From the NCBI GenBank assembly GCA_031263525.1, contig JAISFP010000001.1, forward strand, positions 1 to 39,361: a stretch of DNA of 39,361 bases, given 5' to 3'. Each line of letters starts with the position of its first letter. The first letter of the stretch is position 1. This DNA comes from Deltaproteobacteria bacterium (lineage in GTDB: Bacteria > Desulfobacterota > Desulfarculia > Adiutricales > Adiutricaceae). A model generated the notes under the pieces. That model made no database searches and was not told the DNA's origin. It was given only the letters and a program-made list of their open reading frames with translations. This document shows positions 31,569 to 39,361 of this stretch, piece after piece. Both the position numbers and the translations under genes were made by a program.

Positions 31569-32849
31569 ATGTCCAACGTCCCCTTCAACAAGTTCCTGCA
31601 GCCCGTGCTGAAGCTGGCCGGAGAGTCGGATCGGATCACCTGCGAGACCGCAAAGGCTCCCGTCATGAGGCTCCTGGAACTCCCTCCCGAGTTCGCGGAG
31701 GAGCGCACCCCTTCCGGCAGCATCACGAAAATATCGAACAGGATCTCGTGGGCGTTCACCTACCTGAAGGCCGCCGGGCTGCTGGACCGGGTCGCCAGGG
31801 GGACCTACTCCATTACAGAGGAGGGCCGCAGCGTCCTGGACATGGGGCCCAGGATTCTGGACCGGGAGTTCCTCCTCCGCTACCCAAGCTTCAGGGAGTT
31901 CCTCCTCAGGAGCCGGGCGAGCTCCCGAAGCGGGGGCGCTCCCTCGCCGTCCGGCGCCGTGGACTCCGCCCCCACGTACCTGAGGACCACCCTGCTCTCG
32001 GAGATAGCCGAGGAGACCGCCCCTCCCGTACGCGGCGAGGGGAAGCCCGGCACGGGAGGGTTCTCCTCCGGAGAGCTGCTGCTCCCCGTACTGAAGGCCC
32101 TGGAGACGCTGGGCGAGGCGACCCTCGAGTCCGTCATGGCCTCCGCCCTCGAGCTTCTCTCCGCCCGAAGGGAGCTCTCGGGAGGGGACCCGCCGGATCC
32201 CGCCCACCCGAGGGCAGCCGAGAGGTTCGAGACCTCCGCCTACTACCTCAGGGTGGCGGGATATCTCAGAAGAAACGACAGGGGCCTGTACTCGGTGACC
32301 GAGGAGGGCCGCGAGACCCTGGCCAGGGACTTGGACGAGCTCAGGCTGACCGACCTCGGCGACTCCCCCTCCTACCGGGCGGTCCGCATCGTCGCGGAAG
32401 AGAAGAAACGGGTGGACGCGGCCTACGAGGAGCTCATGGAACAGAGCCACTCCGAGACCGTAGCCAGGCTCAGGACCATGAAGAAGGACGGGTTCAAGGC
32501 CCTGGCCCGCAGGATCGCCTGCGGCCTCGCCGTCCGGAACGGCGAGCCGGAGGCCGGCGCGACCTTCAGGGTCCTGGCCGCCGAGGACAGCCACTGGGAG
32601 GCCGAGGACATCGAGAGCTTCGCCGGGCACATGAAGACCAGAAGAGACGGAGAGTGGACCCTCTTCACCAGAGGCGAGCTCTGCCCCAAGTACCAGGCCA
32701 TCGTCCGCAGCCTCCCCATGAACGTGAAGATCTGCGACGAGTCCGCCGCCGCGGCGCTCATGTTCGAGCTCGGGGTCGGCGTAACGGTCCGGAAGACCTG
32801 GAAGATCAGGGCGATCGACCAGAAATACTTCGACATCATCACCATCTAG
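31569..32849 (+). CDS. Mrr-like protein, wH - wH - class A degenerate Mrr domain
   Basis: VPFNKFLQPVLKLAGESDRITCETAKAPVMRLLELPPEFAEERTPSGSITKISNRISWAFTYLKAAGLLDRVARGTYSITEEGRSVLDMGPRILDREFLLRYPSFREFLL. C-terminus: WTLFTRGELCPKYQAIVRSLPMNVKICDESAAAALMFELGVGVTVRKTWKIRAIDQKYFD. Confidence 0.85.
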   Translation: MSNVPFNKFLQPVLKLAGESDRITCETAKAPVMRLLELPPEFAEERTPSGSITKISNRISWAFTYLKAAGLLDRVARGTYSITEEGRSVLDMGPRILDREFLLRYPSFREFLLRSRASSRSGGAPSPSGAVDSAPTYLRTTLLSEIAEETAPPVRGEGKPGTGGFSSGELLLPVLKALETLGEATLESVMASALELLSARRELSGGDPPDPAHPRAAERFETSAYYLRVAGYLRRNDRGLYSVTEEGRETLARDLDELRLTDLGDSPSYRAVRIVAEEKKRVDAAYEELMEQSHSETVARLRTMKKDGFKALARRIACGLAVRNGEPEAGATFRVLAAEDSHWEAEDIESFAGHMKTRRDGEWTLFTRGELCPKYQAIVRSLPMNVKICDESAAAALMFELGVGVTVRKTWKIRAIDQKYFDIITI

Positions 32850-32887
32850 CCGCAGGCAGCGTAGCTGCCCCGGCATGAAGATCCCTC

Positions 32888-35029
32888 ATGAGCATCCCCC
32901 CGCCTGACGACTTCCTGCTTCCCGTCCTAAAGCTCTCCGGCGAGGCGTTCGGGACCTCCATTGGCTCCGTCCTGAAGGCGGTTCCGGATCTCATGGGCCT
33001 CTCCCCCGCCGAGATGGAGGCCCAGGCCCGCGGCAGGGACAGGACCGTCGTCGAGGGCCACGTGGGCGAGGCCTTCACCGTCCTGGAGGCGGCAGGCCTG
33101 GTTGACCGCCTCGAGAACGGGATCTTCAGCGCCACCGAAAACGGCCACGACGTCCTCTCGCTGGAGACGCGCTGGCTGGCCAGGGGCTTCCTGGAGAGCC
33201 TGCCCTCATTCGAAGACAACCTCGAACGGATTCGGGAGAGGAGACGGCAGAGGAGACACCGGAGGACCCTCGCCGGACCGGCTGCGGACCTGCCCCCCGG
33301 ACCGGGGGAGGCCCCGGCGCCGGAACATCCCTCCGGATCGCCCGGCCCCGCCCGGCCGGCGGTCCCGCCCCCCTCCGGCGAAGCGACGACCGAAGGCCCC
33401 GGAGGCCGGTCCGGCGCGCCTTCCGTCACGACCCCCGGTGCCGGGGCGGGGACTGTGGCACCTCCCGCAGAACCCGGAACTCCGCCCGGCCCGCCGGAGC
33501 GGCACCCCGGATGGCCTTTCTCCCGCGAGAAGGCCGCCAGGGGCCTCGTCCCGAATCCGTCCGCGATCAGGGCCGGGGTCCTCGCGATCCTGGGAGAGTC
33601 GAACAAGTTCGTCCACAAGGACAAGGTCTGCAGGCGCGTCACCGAACTCTACCGCGAGGCCATGCGGCCCGCGCGGAAGAGAATCTCCGAGCCGGACAGG
33701 GCGAATCTCGAGAAAAGGACCGGCAGGGCCCTGAGCGACCTCTGCGGGACGGGCCTTCTTGAGCACCCGTCCAAGACCATGATCAGGGGGCGCCCGTCCA
33801 AGACCACGATCAAGGGAAAGTACGGAATCAGCGCCGCCGGGAGAAAGCTCTTCTCCGAGAGCCCGACCGAGATCAGCAACTCCTTTCTGAGGAAGCTCCA
33901 GGCCGATCGGCTGGCCCCCGGCACGCCAGCCCGTTCCACCGCCGCACGACCGTCCTGGTCCCTGCTGCAAGACCTTGAGGACCTGCTCAAGGCCCACCCG
34001 CCAACCTCTCCACACCCGCCGGTGCCGGAGGTGAAGCCCCGGGGCCCGGAGGTTCCGACCGCACCTGTTCCCCCGCCCGTAGGTCCGGCCCCCTCCGGCG
34101 GAAAGCCGGTGCCTGCTCCCGCCCCGCCCGCAGGTCCGGCCCCCTCCGGCGAAGAGCCGGGGACCGCTACTGCTCCGCCCGAAGGTCCGGCCCCCTCCGT
34201 CGGGCAGCCGGTGCCTGCTCCCGCCCCGCCCGCAGGTCCGGCCCCCTCCGGCGCACAGCCGGGGACCGCTACTGCTCCACCCGCAGATCCGGCCCCCTCC
34301 GGCGCACGGCCGGGGACCGCTACTGCCCCTCCCGCAGGTCCGGCCCCCTCCGGCGGGCAGCCTGGGACCGTTCCCGCCCCGCCCGCAGGGCCGGCCTCCG
34401 TGCTGGATCTGCCGGGAACTGCGGCCCCCCCGCCTGACGAACCGGCCCCGTGGCCCCCGTCCCTGGAGCCGCCGCAGACGTCTTACGGCCCGGATGCCAG
34501 CCCCGCCGACAGGCTTCTCAGGTCCATCCAAAAAATCGAGAACGCCCACAAGGCCGTGTTCCGGGACAAGATCTTCCGGCTCCGGAAGAACGGTCTCCGC
34601 GATCTCGGACTCCAGCTCGCGGAAGCGGTCCGCAAGGCTTCGGAGAAGGACTTCCCGGACGACGCCGGGAAATGGGGCGGCAGGGTCAGGGGACTCTTCG
34701 ACGAGGAGGACCCCGGCGCGGACGGGATCATCGTCCGCGCGAGGCCCTTCCAGGACGGGCCCGCCGGCCCGTCCGAGATGGAAGCGCTCGACGAGGAAAT
34801 GACGGCCGCCGGCATCCGGAGAGGGATCATCTTCGCCGCGGCCGGCTTCACGACCGAGGCCCTGGCCTGCGGCCCCGCCCTTTCCGGAAGAATCCGGGCC
34901 ATGGACGCGGAAGCCACGGCTGAACTCATGTACAGGCACGGCGAGGGCACCGTCGCCGACCTGGAGGTCGAGTACAAGGTCCCCGACAGGACCTTCCTGG
35001 ACAGCCTCGACGCCGGCTGGGAAAGCTGA
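32888..35029 (+). CDS. Mrr-like protein, wH - wH - Pro-rich repeat linker - class B degenerate Mrr domain
   Basis: DDFLLPVLKLSGEAFGTSIGSVLKAVPDLMGLSPAEMEAQ...VGEAFTVLEAAGLVDRLENGIFSATENGHDVLSLETRWLARGFLESLPSFEDNL. C-terminus: WGGRVRGLFDEEDPGADGIIVRARPFQDGPAGPSEMEALDEEMTAAGIRRGIIFAAAGFTTEALA...MDAEATAELMYRHGEGT. Confidence 0.8.
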   Translation: MSIPPPDDFLLPVLKLSGEAFGTSIGSVLKAVPDLMGLSPAEMEAQARGRDRTVVEGHVGEAFTVLEAAGLVDRLENGIFSATENGHDVLSLETRWLARGFLESLPSFEDNLERIRERRRQRRHRRTLAGPAADLPPGPGEAPAPEHPSGSPGPARPAVPPPSGEATTEGPGGRSGAPSVTTPGAGAGTVAPPAEPGTPPGPPERHPGWPFSREKAARGLVPNPSAIRAGVLAILGESNKFVHKDKVCRRVTELYREAMRPARKRISEPDRANLEKRTGRALSDLCGTGLLEHPSKTMIRGRPSKTTIKGKYGISAAGRKLFSESPTEISNSFLRKLQADRLAPGTPARSTAARPSWSLLQDLEDLLKAHPPTSPHPPVPEVKPRGPEVPTAPVPPPVGPAPSGGKPVPAPAPPAGPAPSGEEPGTATAPPEGPAPSVGQPVPAPAPPAGPAPSGAQPGTATAPPADPAPSGARPGTATAPPAGPAPSGGQPGTVPAPPAGPASVLDLPGTAAPPPDEPAPWPPSLEPPQTSYGPDASPADRLLRSIQKIENAHKAVFRDKIFRLRKNGLRDLGLQLAEAVRKASEKDFPDDAGKWGGRVRGLFDEEDPGADGIIVRARPFQDGPAGPSEMEALDEEMTAAGIRRGIIFAAAGFTTEALACGPALSGRIRAMDAEATAELMYRHGEGTVADLEVEYKVPDRTFLDSLDAGWES

Positions 35030-35056
35030 CGGGGGCCGAGCCCTGCGGGAGAAGAC

Positions 35057-36247
35057 ATGAAACAGATTTCGGTGTACGATTTCATGCACCCCATCATGAC
35101 CCTGGCAGGCAAGGCCGGGCGGGTCTCCCCGGACACCCTCGAGGACCCGGTCATCCAGATCATGGAGCTGCCCCGGAGGCTCAAGAAGAAGATGGTCCCC
35201 TCCGGCCGCTTCTCCGTCATCGGCGCGAGCCTCTACGGGGCCTGCCACTTCCTCTCGGTCCTGGGCTTCCTGGACCCCGTCCAGGGAGGGTCCTACTCGG
35301 TATCCTCCCGTGGCCGCGACTATCTCAACTCCGAGCTCCAGGCCATTGACGAGGTGCTCCTCTCGCACCTATGCAATTTTAAGGTGGCGAGGGAGAGCCT
35401 GAAGGCCCTGCGTCTGTGGGATGAACCCGGTGCCGCCGCCGGGGAAGACAGGCGCGTGAAGGCCGCCGAGGCGGGCGAGCTTCACGCCGACGAGCTCCTG
35501 CTCCCGATCCTCCAGGTCACGAACGGGCTGGGGACGGCCACCCTCGAGTCCCTGGAGGGCCAGGTCATGAAGATAGTGGCGGACCGGAGGAGGGCTGCCG
35601 GCGGCTACTCGCCGGTTCTCCCCTCCGCGACCGTCGCGGGCATGCTCGCTGCCGCCTCCGAAAGCCTGAAGGCCGCCGGCCTCCTGAGGGGGCCGGCCGA
35701 CGGCCCTTTCCGGGTGACCGCCGAGGGACTGAAGCTCCTGGCCGGGGACCCAGCCGGGCTGGAACTGTCCGATCTGGAGTCCTACCCCACCTACCGTGCC
35801 AGGGAGATCGTTTCCGCCGAGACGGTGAAGCTCCAGGCGGCCTGCCATGACCTGAACGCCGACTCCGCAAGAAAGGCGGCGGAGCTCATCCGCAGGATGC
35901 GGCGGAAGGATCTCGACCGCCTGGCCAGGGACCTTTCCCGGGCCCTCGCCGCGGCCAGGGAGCCTGGTGGAGGAGCCTGCGCCGTCCTGGACGCCGCGGA
36001 CAGCCCGGAAGAGCTGGCGCGGCTCGGGAGCCTGACCGCCGCCGGCGCCGGCGGCGGGCTTCTGCTCGTACGGGGGAAGCTCCCCCCCGAACTCGCTGCG
36101 CTCATGCGCCAGCTCCCGCCCGGCACCACGATCGTCGACGAGGACTCCGCGGCCAGGCTCATGCTCCGGCACCGCGTGGGGACCGTCCGGAGCATCGCCA
36201 TAGTAAGGACGTTCGACGCTGACGCCTTCGACGCGTTCCTGGACTAG
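35057..36247 (+). CDS. Mrr-like protein, wH - wH - class A degenerate Mrr domain
   Basis: SVYDFMHPIMTLAGKAGRVSPDTLEDPVIQIMELPRRLKKKMVPSGRFSVIGASLYGACHFLSVLGFLDPVQGGSYSVSSRGRDYL. C-terminus: GLLLVRGKLPPELAALMRQLPPGTTIVDEDSAARLMLRHRVGT. Confidence 0.8.
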   Translation: MKQISVYDFMHPIMTLAGKAGRVSPDTLEDPVIQIMELPRRLKKKMVPSGRFSVIGASLYGACHFLSVLGFLDPVQGGSYSVSSRGRDYLNSELQAIDEVLLSHLCNFKVARESLKALRLWDEPGAAAGEDRRVKAAEAGELHADELLLPILQVTNGLGTATLESLEGQVMKIVADRRRAAGGYSPVLPSATVAGMLAAASESLKAAGLLRGPADGPFRVTAEGLKLLAGDPAGLELSDLESYPTYRAREIVSAETVKLQAACHDLNADSARKAAELIRRMRRKDLDRLARDLSRALAAAREPGGGACAVLDAADSPEELARLGSLTAAGAGGGLLLVRGKLPPELAALMRQLPPGTTIVDEDSAARLMLRHRVGTVRSIAIVRTFDADAFDAFLD

Positions 36248-36306
36248 GCCACCCGCCCCGGCACGGGGCGGCCGTCCTCGGCGGGTTCCCCGCCGGGGAC
36301 GGGAAC

Positions 36307-37485
36307 TTGCAAGGGAAAGCCAGCATGATCCCCAAAGTAGACGACTTCCTGCTCCCTGTCCTGCGGCTCTCCTCGGAGGGGGCCGGCACCTCGCTCAGGG
36401 CAGCGGCGGACTGCCTGCCGGGCGTCATGGAGTCCAAGTTCTCCGCGAGGGAGCTCGCCCGTGCCGGCGAGCGCATCGGGAGCGCCTTCAAGAGCCTGGA
36501 GGCGGCGGGCCTGGTCGAGCGTACGGGGTCCAGCCTCCGCCTCTTCGTCGCCACGGACAAGGGCCGCAAGGTCGTGAGGCTCCGCCCGGGATGGCTCGTC
36601 ATGAAGTTTCTCGAGAGCTTCCCGTCCTACCGGGAGAACTTCGCGCGGATCGAGGAGCAGTGGGAGCCCCTGCCGGAACAGGACGGGGAGACCCGGGGAA
36701 CCGGCGGGTCGGGCAAGCCTCCGGTTGCCGGCGGTCAGAAGGAGCCCAGCGGAACCGGTGGGACGGGGGAACCCGCGGTTGCCGGCGGTCAGAAGGAGCC
36801 CCGCGGAACCGATGGGACGGGGGAGCCCGCGGCTGCCGACGGTCAGAAGGAGCCCAGCGGAACCGGCGGGACGGGCAAGCCCGCAGTTGCCGGCGGTCAG
36901 AAGGAGCCCAGCGAAACCGGTGGGACGGGGGAGCACGGGACCGACGAGCCGGGTAAGGACGCGGGTGCCGGAGGGCCGGACGGACACGCCCCCGCACCCG
37001 CCGGGGAGAGCGGCACACGGGAGCCTGTCAAGGAAACCCCCGCAAGGGAGAGGCGAGCCGAGGCCCTGGTCAACATCAAGAATGCCGTCACCGGGGCTAT
37101 CGAGCACAGTCTCCGCCAGCTCGGCCAGGAGGCTCTGGGCACCCTCGCGAGGCAGCTCTTCGAGAAGCCGACCCCCGACCCCTCGCGTGACCCCGTGCCC
37201 CAGGACCAGAGGTTCCTGACAGTGGGCGTGAAGGCCTTCTCTGACGGGCCCGCCGAGCCAAACGACCTGGAGACCCTTGTCCCGGGGACCGGGGGACGCG
37301 TCTTCGTCGCCCCTGCCGGCTTCACTCAGGAAGCCCTGGACTACTCCAAGGGCCTCCGCATCAACACGTTCGGCGCTGACTTCGTAGCGCGTTTCATGTT
37401 CGACAACTCCAGATTCGTGAAGAACGTCGCCACCTTCGAGATCTTCACCCCCGACCCCGCCTACTTCGGCGAGGACCCTGACTAA
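36307..37485 (+). CDS. Mrr-like protein, wH - Gly-rich repeat linker - class B degenerate Mrr domain
   Basis: KVDDFLLPVLRLSSEGAGTSLRAAADCLPGVMESKFSARE...IGSAFKSLEAAGLVERTGSSLRLFVATDKGRKVVRLRPGWLVMKFLESFPSYRENFARI. C-terminus: RFLTVGVKAFSDGPAEPNDLETL...GRVFVAPAGFTQEALDYS...FGADFVARFMFDNSRFVKNVATFEIFTPDPAYFGE. 18-aa repeats. Confidence 0.8.
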   Translation: MQGKASMIPKVDDFLLPVLRLSSEGAGTSLRAAADCLPGVMESKFSARELARAGERIGSAFKSLEAAGLVERTGSSLRLFVATDKGRKVVRLRPGWLVMKFLESFPSYRENFARIEEQWEPLPEQDGETRGTGGSGKPPVAGGQKEPSGTGGTGEPAVAGGQKEPRGTDGTGEPAAADGQKEPSGTGGTGKPAVAGGQKEPSETGGTGEHGTDEPGKDAGAGGPDGHAPAPAGESGTREPVKETPARERRAEALVNIKNAVTGAIEHSLRQLGQEALGTLARQLFEKPTPDPSRDPVPQDQRFLTVGVKAFSDGPAEPNDLETLVPGTGGRVFVAPAGFTQEALDYSKGLRINTFGADFVARFMFDNSRFVKNVATFEIFTPDPAYFGEDPD

Positions 37486-37944
37486 GACTGCCCCCTGCCG
37501 GGTCCTGCCCCATAACCTGATGCTTCTGCCATGATGCTCATTCCGCAAGCCGGATTGGGCACCCCCTCCGGACGGCCATTCCTCGACAGACATGCTGGCA
37601 GTTGCCAGCCAGTTGCCTCCAGACATTTGTCCTACACCCTCATGCGGCCCAGCGGCACCCCGGCCAATAAAAGCCGTGTCATGTAGCACAGCTACATGTC
37701 GTGGAGTCCCCGTCACCGTGACCCCGGAAACCCATTCATGATAAGCAAATAAATTGAACTGCCTCCCCCTTACCTGATAACCTTTCTCTGACTGTTTTTC
37801 TGCAGATCTACCTACTGGTTTATTTTATCCATCCTCTAATTCATAAGAATAAAGTCAAAAATTAGTACCTCATCTCCACCACTGGACGTCCTCAACAATC
37901 CCTGCATTACGGTCTATCCCTTTATCAGAAAGAAAAATCTGAAG

Positions 37945-38060
37945 AAAGGATTTGAAGAGAAGGTAAAGGAGGAGGAGAAGGAAACAGAGGAGGAGAAGGA
38001 GACTGAGGAGACGGAGGAGGAGAAGGAGACTGAGGAGACAGAGGAGGAGAAGGATAAAGA
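37945..38060. repeat. Purine-rich GAG/GAA/GAC minisatellite (gaggagaaggagactgaggagac units)
   Basis: Direct reading; open on + as E/K/T-rich and on - as Leu/Ser-rich. Confidence 0.85.
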
Positions 38061-38668
38061 AATACGCGGGGCCGCCCGGAGCCGGAGGGATCCCCCGGCC
38101 CTCTCGCAACTCATGTCTGCGGGGAAAGACTGTCAGTTCCCCATCTCGGAGGGCTTTTTCGCCCTCAACCTCCTCGTGGTACCCAGGTCGGTGCAATTGA
38201 AGGAAATAATATCTTCATCTGTCCCGACAAAAGTTGCCTGGAACCTATGCACTTCCCCCGGTCTGAAACCCGCCAGGAGTTTTCGTCCGCGAGGATCTCC
38301 GGCACCTGCCTGCACGAGACAGCGCACATACGGCGTTCTATACCCCTGTCTCCTACGTCCTTGCAGATGTTAGCTTCTGGCTCAGCAATGAAGACCTCGT
38401 ATCGGTCTCCTGCCCGTTCTCCCACACCCACCACCGCGGCCTCCGAGATGACATACGTGGCGTTCCTGTTTACGAACTTGTTTATGGGAGAAAATAGACA
38501 CGTTTCGTTTTCATCCCATTCACACGACGTTATCACCTCGGAAATTAAATCTGGCCCTCAGGAAGGGGTAAGATGCGAGAGTGCTTTGGGCAGGAGCGAG
38601 TACTGAATGGGTGAGAGTTTTGGGGGAATAGTTAGGGACGGAGGGGAGGGCAGGGCCAGATTCACAGC

Positions 38669-38854
38669 CTATCTCACAGTGAAGAGGTCCCATAGGGCCA
38701 GATGTAATTTCCGGTGTAATATTATCTCATCCGCGGTGGCCTGAACGGTGCTCCCGGACCGTGAGGGCTGGGTGGCCCTCTGGGCCTGGACGGAGGAGGT
38801 GAAGACGAAGGTCAAGGCGAGAGCCGCGAACGCGGCAAGTCGCAGGCGGAACAT
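38669..38854 (-). CDS. Small putative secreted/periplasmic peptide (61 aa) with signal peptide
   Basis: MFRLRLAAFAALALTFVFTSSVQAQRATQPSRSGSTVQATADEIILHRKLHLALWDLFTVR*. RBS-like AAAGGAATCTCC before the ATG; AQA-type cleavage site. Confidence 0.5.
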   Translation of the reverse strand: MFRLRLAAFAALALTFVFTSSVQAQRATQPSRSGSTVQATADEIILHRKLHLALWDLFTVR

Positions 38855-39243
38855 GGAGATTCCTTTCTGAGGAGAGGTGATGTGGCCGGAAGGGCAGAAA
38901 ACGTCGCGAGTGGACGTTTTCAGCCTTCGAAAGGGTCTCGTGAAGCACTTCTTCCGAGAGATTACGAACAAGCGGTCTTGATAGATCGGGGCTTCCAGCC
39001 AATACATTCTTGGGCCGCCCCCCCGGCATGCATTAACGGTAAGACCAGATTTGGTTCATGATAAAGATGGCGTGATGCGACATGGCAACATCTTAGGCAG
39101 ATGGTGCCGGCAAACTTTGGCTACCATAAAGGTTCCGTGTGGCGACCGGCATAACAAGCGGCCAGGCGGCTACGTTTGGCCCGAATGTCTACAGGGCTTA
39201 AAGCGGCAAATTCTACGAAAGGAAGTGACCGTCAAGGCGAACA

Positions 39244-39361
39244 AATATTACCCGTTTAATTAAATGTCGGAATTTTGGCTGTCAGCCTATGGGTGGAAAG
39301 ACTGGGAAACAGCCCAGCCCTGCTATCTCCTCGTCATGGTTCGCTCAAAAACGTGGAAGAA
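39244..39361. mobile_element. MITE-like element, subfamily B, copy 2 (runs off the window end)
   Basis: AATATTACCCGTTTAATTAAATGTCGGAATTTTGGCTGTCAGCCTATGGG.. matches the reverse complement of 9623-9773. Confidence 0.9.

Noticed and set aside
31514-32878. 454-aa + strand ORF overlapping 31569-32849
   Set aside because: Alternate frame, Arg/Gly/Pro-rich, no domain; the 31569 frame is one of the clearest Mrr_N matches.
33206-35368. 720-aa minus-strand ORF opposite the 32888 gene
   Set aside because: Shadow ORF over repeat and GC-rich sequence; Gly/Arg/His-biased, no domain; + strand frame is domain-supported.
37870-38196. Leu-rich 'membrane protein' on the minus strand
   Set aside because: Generated by the GAG/GAA repeat read antisense; no flanking support for a real membrane protein.
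38133-38536. Overlapping minus-strand ORFs (..RNATYVISEAAVVGVGERAGDRYEVFIAEPEANICKDVGDRG.. and ..LLAGFRPGEVHRFQATFVGTDEDIISFNCTDLG..)
   Set aside because: Read together they suggest a frameshifted gene remnant, but I recognise no family and cannot support a product call.
1-39361. tRNA and rRNA genes
   Set aside because: No tRNA cloverleaf or rRNA conserved sequence recognised on either strand by eye; a tRNAscan run was not possible.

Overview
The window is dominated by at least eleven GC-rich, mutually related + strand genes in two blocks: 7.3-16.8 kb (four genes) and 26.1-37.5 kb (seven genes). They read as Mrr-type restriction-endonuclease relatives. Each has one or two N-terminal Mrr_N-like winged-helix modules (..FLLPVLxLA..ISWAFTYLxxAGLLxRxxxGxYSITEEGRxVL..IDxxFLxxYPSFREF..). 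All but the first also have a C-terminal Mrr-like nuclease fold (..GVLFAPLG..LMxxxGVGV..). By eye, none of these C-terminal domains keeps the D...QxK catalytic signature. The C-terminal domains fall into two classes. Class A has GELPPxxxxxxxxLPxxxKxxDxxxxAxLMxxxGVGV; class B has RGVLFAPLGLDGGA...LDAxxxAxLMxxxGVGV. The genes are mostly arranged as alternating A-B neighbours. In the gene at 10303-12945 an A and a B domain are fused in one polypeptide. Most class B genes, plus one headless gene, carry gene-specific in-frame minisatellite linkers. I think this array is the candidate undescribed system; its function is unknown. The rest of the window holds a decayed phage-like fragment (GH108 lysozyme, N4/N6 DNA methylase), tandem decayed Panacea/DUF4065 toxin-antitoxin-like loci, decayed IS66 and ISL3 elements, and a MITE family in two subfamilies (four copies). 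It also has an intact AAA-ATPase-like/PD-(D/E)XK (DUF1703-type) gene, a TonB-dependent receptor with tandem leader hairpins, and a small putative secreted peptide. All family calls are from reading the sequence by eye; no database search was run.
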